Source: an uncultured Prevotellaceae bacterium
Lineage (GTDB): Bacteria; Bacteroidota; Bacteroidia; Bacteroidales; Muribaculaceae
DNA: 17,387 nt
Reading direction: 5' to 3'
Assembly: GCA_900541935.1 (NCBI GenBank)
Contig: UQLZ01000048.1
Coordinates: 1 to 17,387 of the forward strand
A model generated the notes under the pieces. That model worked only from the letters and a program-made list of their open reading frames with translations. It did no database searches and was not told the origin of the DNA. The translations under genes were made by a program, and so were the position numbers. Positions 1 through 5,433 of the stretch are shown piece after piece. Each line of letters begins with the position of its first letter. The stretch's first letter is position 1.

Positions 1-59
1 GGAATAAAAAATCAAGTAAACTTGTTTTTTTCTCCACTCGGTTTGTATTATCTTTCGCT
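1..59 (+). repeat. Hairpin-promoter repeat, copy A1 (left edge cut by window)
   Basis: First of four copies of an intergenic element. Its inner hairpin pairs CAAGT (13-17) with ACTTG (20-24), and A6 (6-11) with T6 (25-30) across a one-base bulge. The right arm (31-59) contains TATCTTTC, a degenerate form of the -7 box seen in the complete copies. The left arm would lie outside the window. Copy B1 follows in tandem. Confidence 0.6.
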
Positions 60-65
60 ACGCGC

Positions 66-158
66 AAGATAGGCTGTGGTTCGGCATAAAAAAGCTAAAA
101 ACTTTCGTTTTTATTTTTTTCTGCTCTCACCTTGCACTATCTTTGTAACACATTATAG
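66..158 (+). repeat. Hairpin-promoter repeat, copy B1
   Basis: The left arm (66-86, AAGATAGG..TTCGGCA) is an imperfect inverted match to the right arm (121-145, ending CTATCTTTG). Between them an inner hairpin pairs TAAAAAC (96-102) with GTTTTTA (107-113) around a TTTC loop, extended by A6 (88-93) with T6 (114-119). It aligns over its length with copy B2 at 11202-11290, including GTAACA and TATAG just after the -7 box. It supplies the promoter of the LysE-family gene. Confidence 0.75.
138..145 (+). promoter_or_regulatory. Bacteroidota -7 box (TATCTTTG) for the LysE-family unit
   Basis: TATCTTTG fits the TAnnTTTG consensus and lies 17 bases before the ATG at 163. It sits in the right arm of repeat B1. 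No strong -33 TTTG is seen; the upstream 113-120 stretch is T-rich. Confidence 0.7.
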
Positions 159-162
159 GTTT

Positions 163-804
163 ATGGATATATTGATAGCGATACTTCATGGCCTTGCTAT
201 AGGGATTCTTGTGTCGGCACCAATGGGGCCGATAGGGATGTTGTGTATCCAGCGGACTTTGAACAAGGGCCGAGCGGCTGGTTTTTTTACCGGAGTAGGG
301 GCATCCTTTTCAGATTTGATTTATTCATTGCTTGCAGGTTTGGGTATGTCGTTTATTATCAGTTTTATTGAAGATAATCAAACGGCAATCCAGTTGTTTG
401 GCAGTCTTGTTTTACTCGGTTTTGGCGTGTATATTGCCAGAAAAAATCCGTCAAAGGCACTAAGGGGTAAAGCGGATGGTCCGCGGAAGAATAATTATGT
501 GCAGGACTTTGTTACAGGCTTTTTATTGACATTCTCGAATCCGTTGATATTATTTCTCATAATCGGTTTATATGCGAGATTTAACTTTCCGTCGCCTGAT
601 TTTACGTTCTACCATTATGTGGCGGGCTTTGCGTCGATAATTATCGGAGCGCTGCTGTGGTGGTTTGTGATAACATACTTTGTAAACAAGGTAAGGGGGC
701 ATTTTAATATGAGGAGTATGTGGATAATGAATCTGATTATCGGCGGTTTGATATGTTTGATGTCATTGTTCGGTTTATGTATGTCATTATTTGATTTGTT
801 ATGA
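163..804 (+). CDS. LysE/RhtB-family membrane exporter
   Basis: This 213-residue protein is almost entirely hydrophobic, with about six predicted membrane spans. Near the N-terminus it carries APMGPIGMLCIQRTL, the proline/glycine-rich motif of the LysE translocator family, followed by a GxxTGxGA-like stretch (AGFFTGVGASFSDLIY). A second family-like element, GFLLTFSNPLILF, lies mid-protein. Family members export amino acids or small metabolites across the inner membrane; the substrate cannot be told from sequence. The frame is open from 76, but I chose the ATG at 163: the promoter box ends at 145, so the upstream codons would not be transcribed, and the extra residues look non-protein-like. Its stop overlaps the start of the next gene by four bases (ATGA), so the two are probably translationally coupled. 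Confidence 0.85.
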   Translation: MDILIAILHGLAIGILVSAPMGPIGMLCIQRTLNKGRAAGFFTGVGASFSDLIYSLLAGLGMSFIISFIEDNQTAIQLFGSLVLLGFGVYIARKNPSKALRGKADGPRKNNYVQDFVTGFLLTFSNPLILFLIIGLYARFNFPSPDFTFYHYVAGFASIIIGALLWWFVITYFVNKVRGHFNMRSMWIMNLIIGGLICLMSLFGLCMSLFDLL

Positions 805-1451
805 AGAAAAGGGTAACAGTACCAAGAATTGAAGGTCTTGATGAAATGAAGATGGACGCTGTTTGCGAGCGTTTGGAAGTTGAAGCACCTAAGTGCGGTA
901 TCAATAGTGTTAACTGGTCAGATGAGTTTCCTTATCATCCGATAACGGTTTTTTCTATTGCTCGTAGTGACAAGTATCTGTACATTAATTTCTTTGTAAG
1001 ATGCAATTATTTGAGAGCGGTAAATCACACTAATAATTCTCCTGTTAGTGAGGATAGTTGTGTCGAATTTTTTATGCAGGTTCCTGGCTCTGACGAGTAT
1101 TGGAATTTTGAGTTTAACTGCATTGGCGCTGTTAACGCTTCTCATCGTAAGGACAGAAAAAATCCAACTCGTCTTAATGAAGAAGAGATAGCATCTATAC
1201 GTCGTTACGCTTCTTGTGGAACAAGTCCTTTCCAGGAACTTGAGGGGCTTTTCAGTTGGAGCCTTGCCTTTGCTATTCCTTTTGAGTTGGTTGGCATTTC
1301 AAGCGACAGTTTTCCATTGGAGATAAGAGGCAATTTCTATAAGTGCGCTTCGCAGACAAGTATGCCGCACTATATCAGTTGGTCGCCTATAAAAACAGAA
1401 ACTCCGAACTTTCATTGCCCGGAGTTTTTTGGTGATATTGTTCTTGAATAA
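801..1451 (+). CDS. CBM9-like (carbohydrate-binding family 9-like) domain protein
   Basis: This 216-residue protein resembles the CBM9-like family common in Bacteroidota. The pattern includes an early tryptophan (VNWSDEFPY), DSCVEFFMQV mid-protein, and a C-terminal run IRGNFYKC..PHYISWSPI ending in ETPNFHCPEFFG. The whole protein is essentially one such domain. There is no signal peptide, membrane span or enzymatic module, so it appears cytoplasmic, whereas characterised CBM9 domains sit on secreted glycoside hydrolases. It overlaps the LysE-family gene by four bases and shares its promoter. Its stop codon directly abuts the stop of the convergent nitroreductase, and its last codons contain a terminator-like hairpin (1399-1430). 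Ligand and role are unknown; the family call is from memory of its conserved residues. Confidence 0.75.
   Translation: MKKRVTVPRIEGLDEMKMDAVCERLEVEAPKCGINSVNWSDEFPYHPITVFSIARSDKYLYINFFVRCNYLRAVNHTNNSPVSEDSCVEFFMQVPGSDEYWNFEFNCIGAVNASHRKDRKNPTRLNEEEIASIRRYASCGTSPFQELEGLFSWSLAFAIPFELVGISSDSFPLEIRGNFYKCASQTSMPHYISWSPIKTETPNFHCPEFFGDIVLE
1399..1430. terminator. Terminator-like hairpin inside the 3' end of the CBM9-like gene
   Basis: AAACTCCG (1399-1406) pairs perfectly with CGGAGTTT (1420-1427) around a 13-base loop. On the plus strand a run of six T follows (1425-1430), but this is 19 bases before the stop codon. On the minus strand the stem is followed by TTTCTGTTTTTA, so it can serve the nitroreductase, whose stop is at 1452-1454. 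The minus-strand role is the more plausible one. Confidence 0.55.
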
Positions 1452-2207
1452 TTATTTTTCAGGGAAGGGGTAGCCAGCCTTTTCAATAAAGTCGAAGAAA
1501 ACTTTTGAGAATAACTCGTTGCTTTCTTTTGTGTATCTGACATCAGTAAATACTTGGGCAAGAGTTTCTTTATTGTTTTCTTTGACATATCTCTTGTTTA
1601 CTTCAAGCGATTCCTTTTCGCAAAAAACTGCCTTGATGTCGGCATTGCTATAGTCGTGGTATTTTTCCTTGTGGATAATGCCTGATACAGGGATTCTCTC
1701 AACTTGTGAAACATCGCCTTCAGGGTAGCCAACTGTAATTGTAACAATAGGAATGACCATTTTCGGAAGGTCGAGAACCTCTGCTATTTTGTCGGCATTG
1801 TAGGTCGTTGTTCCCAAATAGCAACAACCGAGCCCGTTCATTTCTGCGATTGTGTTGAATTGTTGTGCGAATATTGTTGCGTCGAGAACTGCGGTCATAA
1901 ACGATTGGAAATTGTTGTAACCCGGAACGGCATTTGAAGCCTCGCACCATTTGCAGAATCTGTTGAAATCAGCGCAAAAGGTTATAACGGCAGGAGCCAT
2001 CGTTACTTGTGGCTGGTTAAAATGGCAAGGAGCAAGTTGCTCTTTTATAGATTTGTCGGTTGTAACGACTGCACTATATACCTGCATTCCGCCTGTTGTT
2101 GGGGCGCGCATTGCGTCTTCAAGCATTTCTGTAAGAAGACCTTCGGGAATTGCCTTGTCTTCATATCTGCGTACTGTTGCTCGCTTTTTAAAATATGATG
2201 TATCCAT
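1452..2207 (-). CDS. NAD(P)H-dependent nitroreductase (NfsA/FRP-like, FMN-binding)
   Basis: This 251-residue protein matches the oxygen-insensitive nitroreductase/flavin reductase fold. It starts with an RATVRRYEDKAIP segment, then RAPTTGGMQVYS (residues 34-45), the usual phosphate-contacting FMN segment. GLGCCYLGTTTYN lies mid-protein, and a C-terminal IIHKEKYHDY resembles the NfsA/FRP tail. Such proteins form homodimers that use NAD(P)H to reduce nitro compounds, quinones or flavins in the cytosol; the physiological substrate is not evident. It stands alone on the minus strand, has a clear -7/-33 pair upstream, and is divergent from tsaB. Its stop abuts that of the CBM9-like gene with no spacer. 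Length is normal and I see no disruption. Confidence 0.85.
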   Translation of the reverse strand: MDTSYFKKRATVRRYEDKAIPEGLLTEMLEDAMRAPTTGGMQVYSAVVTTDKSIKEQLAPCHFNQPQVTMAPAVITFCADFNRFCKWCEASNAVPGYNNFQSFMTAVLDATIFAQQFNTIAEMNGLGCCYLGTTTYNADKIAEVLDLPKMVIPIVTITVGYPEGDVSQVERIPVSGIIHKEKYHDYSNADIKAVFCEKESLEVNKRYVKENNKETLAQVFTDVRYTKESNELFSKVFFDFIEKAGYPFPEK

Positions 2208-2224
2208 TATTTATATATTTTTCG

Positions 2225-2255
2225 CAAATTTAGTGCAAACGGGCAATAAAACAAA
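2225..2255 (-). promoter_or_regulatory. Promoter of the nitroreductase gene (-33 TTTG, -7 TAAATTTG)
   Basis: Read on the minus strand, TTTG (2252-2255) is followed after 19 bases by TAAATTTG (2225-2232), matching the Bacteroidota TTTG-N19-TAnnTTTG arrangement. The ATG is 17 bases further on. Confidence 0.75.
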
Positions 2256-2266
2256 AAAATCAGCAG

Positions 2267-2295
2267 GTCTTTAAAGTTGACTAAAGACTGTCAAC
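2267..2295. promoter_or_regulatory. Two interleaved inverted repeats upstream of the nitroreductase promoter
   Basis: GTCTTTA (2267-2273) pairs with TAAAGAC (2282-2288), and GTTGAC (2276-2281) pairs with GTCAAC (2290-2295). Both are perfect, have eight-base loops, and interlock. The block starts 12 bases upstream of the nitroreductase -33 box, in the divergent region shared with tsaB. A candidate regulator-binding site; no factor can be assigned. Confidence 0.4.
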
Positions 2296-2360
2296 AATTA
2301 TTTGTGGCATATATAGTTGCGGTTTTTTGCCGTCATATATGTTAATTGCGAATTATTTCT

Positions 2361-2368
2361 TAACTTTG
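2361..2368 (+). promoter_or_regulatory. -7 box (TAACTTTG) for the tsaB operon
   Basis: TAACTTTG fits TAnnTTTG and lies 21 bases before the tsaB ATG. No convincing TTTG occurs at the right -33 spacing. A 7+3 bp hairpin with arms 2308-2322 and 2330-2341 lies just upstream. Confidence 0.65.
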
Positions 2369-2389
2369 CATATCTTTTAAATAAGCAAA

Positions 2390-3082
2390 ATGTCAGCGAT
2401 TTTAAATATAGAAACGGCGACCGATGTATGTTCGGTATGTCTTGCGGCTGATGGTGAGATGAAATTCCATAATGCCGATTATAAGGGGCCAAATCACGCA
2501 ACTGTTTTGAGCGGTTTCGTTAAAGACGCTTTGGATTATGCCAAGCAGTGTGAAATCAAGTTAGATGCTATTGCTGTCAGTATAGGTCCCGGTTCATATA
2601 CAGGGCTGCGTATTGGTTTGTCGGAGGCAAAAGGATTGTGTTTCGGTCTTGGGTTGCCATTGATTGGTATCCCAACTCTGAAAATTTTGAGTGTTGCCGT
2701 AATGTTTTCACATAATGTCGGAGAGAATGACTATTTTGTTCCGATGATTGACGCACGCCGAATGGAGGTTTTCTCAGGAGTCTATGACTTGGCGTTGAAC
2801 GAAATTGAGCCCAACCAGCCGAAGATTATTGATGAGAACTCGTATTCGGAACTTTTGGAAAATCATAAACTTTTCTTTATGGGCAATGGCGCCGACAAGG
2901 TTAGCGAGGTTATCAACCATGAGAATGCTGTGTTTGTTCCCGATGTAAGACTTAATGCAGTTGATATGATTGCATTGTCAGAAAAGGCGTTTAGAGAGAA
3001 AGACTTTTTGGACGTAGCTTATTCAACGCCGCTATATTTGAAAAAATTCCAGGCAACAACGCCTAAGAAAAATTTGATTTAA
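2390..3082 (+). CDS. tsaB: TsaB, tRNA t6A37 biosynthesis dimerisation subunit
   Basis: This 230-residue protein has the ASKHA-type N-terminus of TsaB/YeaZ (ILNIETATDVCSVCL) and the diagnostic SIGPGSYTGLRIG at residues 64-76. The PMIDARRMEVFSGVYD segment typical of TsaB lies near residue 120. TsaB partners TsaD and TsaE to transfer threonylcarbamoyl from the TsaC product to A37 of ANN-decoding tRNAs; TsaB itself is non-catalytic. It is the first gene of a five-gene operon, and its stop overlaps the start of the DUF4290 gene (TAATG). Length is normal for the family. Confidence 0.93.
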   Translation: MSAILNIETATDVCSVCLAADGEMKFHNADYKGPNHATVLSGFVKDALDYAKQCEIKLDAIAVSIGPGSYTGLRIGLSEAKGLCFGLGLPLIGIPTLKILSVAVMFSHNVGENDYFVPMIDARRMEVFSGVYDLALNEIEPNQPKIIDENSYSELLENHKLFFMGNGADKVSEVINHENAVFVPDVRLNAVDMIALSEKAFREKDFLDVAYSTPLYLKKFQATTPKKNLI

Positions 3083-3678
3083 TGTTAGAATATAATACAA
3101 AAAGAGAGAAACTCGTTTTGCCAGAGTTTGGGCGTAATGTTCAGCAGATGGTTGACCACTGTATGGCTATTGAAGACCGTGCGGAGCGTAACCGCTGTGC
3201 GGAAGCAATTGTCGGAATCATGAGCAATCTGTTTTCCAATCAGCGTGACGTTGACGATTTCAATAAAATGTTGTGGAATCAGTTGGCGATAATGTCAGAT
3301 TTCAGGTTGGATATTGATTATCCCTGCGAAGTCATACGTCCTGAAAATCTTCATTCCAAGCCGGAAAAAGTTCCATATAAATTATCGCCTATACGTTTCC
3401 GCCACTATGGTAAGATTTTGGAGAAACTCATCAAGATTGCAGCAGAGATGCCAGAGGGTGAGGAGCGCGAACAGTTGTCGTTGCTTATAGCCCATCACAT
3501 GAAGAAGCAACTCCTTGTATCAAATAAGGATGGTGTTGACGATGCAAAGGTTTTCAGTGACTTGGCTTACTATACCAAAGGGGCAATTTCTCTTGATCCC
3601 GAGGTTTACCATTTGAATGAGTTTAAGGAACTTGTTCAGTCGCAACCGCAAGTTAAGAAAAATAAAAAGCGCAAATAA
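3082..3678 (+). CDS. DUF4290 family protein (Bacteroidota-restricted)
   Basis: This 198-residue soluble protein of unknown function is recognised as DUF4290 from its N-terminus (MLEYNTKREKLVLPEFGRN), the following helical segment (QQMVDHCMAIEDRAERNRC) and a conserved middle (DYPCEVIRPENL, PIRFRHYGKILE). It ends in a strongly basic tail (VKKNKKRK). There is no signal peptide. It overlaps tsaB at TAATG and is followed two bases later by rimM. As I recall, other Bacteroidales have murA between DUF4290 and rimM; here it is absent. The basic tail and the tsaB/rimM neighbours make an RNA- or translation-related role conceivable, but that is inference only. Confidence 0.85.
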   Translation: MLEYNTKREKLVLPEFGRNVQQMVDHCMAIEDRAERNRCAEAIVGIMSNLFSNQRDVDDFNKMLWNQLAIMSDFRLDIDYPCEVIRPENLHSKPEKVPYKLSPIRFRHYGKILEKLIKIAAEMPEGEEREQLSLLIAHHMKKQLLVSNKDGVDDAKVFSDLAYYTKGAISLDPEVYHLNEFKELVQSQPQVKKNKKRK

Positions 3679-3680
3679 GG

Positions 3681-4199
3681 ATGATAACACTTGAAGAAGT
3701 TGTACCAGTTGGGCAGTTCTTGAAACCTCATGGGGTAAAGGGGGAAATATCGGCAACTGTAAATGTTGAGGATATAGAGGCCTTTTCTGCGATTATATGC
3801 TCTATGGATGGTATCCTGGTTCCGTTTTTTATCTCCTCTTCACGTTCAAAAAGCAATGTGTCTGTGCTGCTAACTTTATGTGACATCGATTCTGACGTTA
3901 AGGCAAAAAAATTTGCAAATAAGAAAATTTATGTCCTCAAAAGGGAGTTTGATGAGATGGGCGATGAGGTCTATTGCGATTATTTTATAGGTTTCTCCGT
4001 CTATGACTGCAACAATGAACTGCTTGGAGAGATTGTTGACGTTGATGATTCCACTGAAAATGCCTTATTTATTTTAAGAAGAGATGGTAAGGAGTTTTTT
4101 ATTCCAATAAGCGAGGATTTTATAACTGATATTGACAATGATGGCAAGACTATTAATATGGATTTGCCGGAAGGTCTTGTTGAATCTCAAATAGATTAA
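3681..4199 (+). CDS. rimM: Ribosome maturation factor RimM
   Basis: This 172-residue protein has the RimM hallmark GQFLKPHGVKGEI at residues 11-23, followed by a beta-rich N-terminal domain. A C-terminal PRC-barrel-like half contains LGEIVDVDDSTENALFIL and FIPISEDFITDIDNDGKTI. RimM binds ribosomal protein S19 in the 30S head and assists 16S rRNA 3' domain maturation. It follows the DUF4290 gene by two bases, with AAGG before the ATG, and precedes the small acidic gene by four bases. The residue order and length are ordinary for the family. Confidence 0.92.
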   Translation: MITLEEVVPVGQFLKPHGVKGEISATVNVEDIEAFSAIICSMDGILVPFFISSSRSKSNVSVLLTLCDIDSDVKAKKFANKKIYVLKREFDEMGDEVYCDYFIGFSVYDCNNELLGEIVDVDDSTENALFILRRDGKEFFIPISEDFITDIDNDGKTINMDLPEGLVESQID

Positions 4200-4203
4200 A
4201 GCA

Positions 4204-4542
4204 ATGAGTGAATTTGATGATGTTTTTGATGATATAGAAGAATATGATGAAGACGCCGCTTTGGAGTATATCCGCAATGGATTGTCTGAAGAAGTGTCGG
4301 CAAAATATGATGACAACAATATCCTTGATGTTGTTGAACTTGTCTTTGATTATTATGAGTCAAAGGGTTTTTTTCAAATCGTTGATATGTGTGATGAGGA
4401 GGATTCAGTTGATAAAGAAGACCTTGACGCATATATTTGTAAGCGCTTGTCGAAGCGTCGCCATAAAAGGGTTGACGATTTTGACGTGCCTTTGATAACA
4501 GCACTTGAATTGGAATACGAAAAGACATTGAGCGATTTTTAA
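4204..4542 (+). CDS. Small, highly acidic conserved-type hypothetical protein
   Basis: A 112-residue protein in which roughly 35 residues are Asp or Glu, most densely in the first 17. A middle segment (ILDVVELVFDYYESKGFF) looks helical and hydrophobic on one face. It is followed by another acidic patch, then a short basic patch (KRLSKRRHKR), and a C-terminal LITALELEYEKTL. No signal peptide or known catalytic motif is visible. Four bases separate it from rimM and two from the ompA-like gene, so it is clearly co-transcribed. I have an impression of similar acidic proteins in other Bacteroidales but cannot name a family. The alternating charge could fit a protein-binding role; no function is assigned. 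Confidence 0.75.
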   Translation: MSEFDDVFDDIEEYDEDAALEYIRNGLSEEVSAKYDDNNILDVVELVFDYYESKGFFQIVDMCDEEDSVDKEDLDAYICKRLSKRRHKRVDDFDVPLITALELEYEKTLSDF

Positions 4543-4544
4543 TT

Positions 4545-5384
4545 ATGAAATTTACAGTGTTTATAAGGCATATATTGGTTGTCTTTGCTCTTGTTGTACC
4601 AGCCATTTCACTTGCATCTGAAAAGTCAGACTCGGTAGAGACTGTTGAAACTAATGCTTTTAAAAGGGGCTTTGGAGCAGTTAAGAATTTTTTCAGAGGT
4701 GGAAAAAGAGAAAATTCCAACGTCGTGAAATCAGAAAAGCATGTAAAGGTTTCACAAGATAAAAAGCGTAGTGAAAGTTTGGCTAAATCAAAGAAAACTG
4801 TTGCGGTAAAAAAGAAGAAGGAAGAATCTAAGGATTATTCCGTTGAGGAACTTTATGATTTGTCGATTACCGATAATCTTAAAATTCCGAAATTAGGCTC
4901 TCAGAAAAGTAATATCAAGTCATATCAACTTGTAGAGGCAAAGAAACTTGTTGCGTCAGGACAGCAGTCTGTTGAGATGATGAGAGGAGGAGAGATCGTT
5001 ATTGTAACTTTAGACACAAGCGATTTATTTTATCCAAATGAAACAGATTTGAAGCCAACAGCTGGTAAATTCCTTAATCCCTTCGTGAAATATTTGCAGG
5101 TGCCTGATTTTTACCGTATGATTATTGCAGTTCATAGTGATAATACAGGTTCTCAGTCTTATACAGATGAATTGACCAACAAAAGGGCAATGTCGGTTAT
5201 GCAGTGGTTCTCAGAGCATGCAGAATGTAGTGACTATGTTATTCCTTACGGAATAGGGTCTGCCGAGCCGCTGGTGTTGAATAATTCAATGGAAAACAGG
5301 GCAAAAAACCGACGATTGGAAATATTCCTTGTGCCAGGAAAAAGAATGATTTCTGATTTCTCAAAGGGACTTTTAAAGCATTGA
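4545..5384 (+). CDS. OmpA-like peptidoglycan-binding envelope protein
   Basis: This 279-residue protein starts with a signal peptide (hydrophobic stretch about residues 7-24, ending SLAS). A lysine/serine-rich low-complexity linker covers about 50-100. The C-terminal OmpA-like domain spans about 150-265, with HSDNTGS at 197-203, NKRA at 212-215 and NRAKNRRLEI at 251-260. In the family the Asp of HSDN (D199) and the Arg of NKRA (R214) contact diaminopimelate in peptidoglycan; both are present. There is no lipobox, so it is probably periplasmic, tethering to the cell wall through the C-terminal domain. It is the last gene of the tsaB operon; no terminator follows before the proS promoter. Its position beside translation genes does not explain its role. 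Confidence 0.85.
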   Translation: MKFTVFIRHILVVFALVVPAISLASEKSDSVETVETNAFKRGFGAVKNFFRGGKRENSNVVKSEKHVKVSQDKKRSESLAKSKKTVAVKKKKEESKDYSVEELYDLSITDNLKIPKLGSQKSNIKSYQLVEAKKLVASGQQSVEMMRGGEIVIVTLDTSDLFYPNETDLKPTAGKFLNPFVKYLQVPDFYRMIIAVHSDNTGSQSYTDELTNKRAMSVMQWFSEHAECSDYVIPYGIGSAEPLVLNNSMENRAKNRRLEIFLVPGKRMISDFSKGLLKH

Positions 5385-5409
5385 TAATAAGAAAACAAAA
5401 GAAAATAAT

Positions 5410-5417
5410 TAATTTTG
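5410..5417 (+). promoter_or_regulatory. -7 box (TAATTTTG) for proS
   Basis: TAATTTTG fits TAnnTTTG and ends 16 bases before the proS ATG, in a 49-base AT-rich gap. No clean -33 TTTG is visible. Read-through from the tsaB operon is also possible because no terminator separates the genes. Confidence 0.65.
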
Positions 5418-5433
5418 CAAAAAAATCAACAAG

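Noticed and set aside
76..162. N-terminal extension of the LysE-family protein
   Set aside because: The extra codons overlap repeat B1 and its promoter box, so they would not be transcribed from that promoter, and the residues do not resemble the family.
2267..2295. True H-type RNA pseudoknot
   Set aside because: The last loop is a single base and cannot cross a seven-pair stem; the site is also upstream of both promoters, so it would not normally be transcribed.
4196..4720. 174-codon open frame on the minus strand
   Set aside because: It lies antisense to the acidic gene and the ompA start, is rich in His/Gln/Pro in a low-complexity way, and has no promoter. The plus-strand genes explain the DNA.
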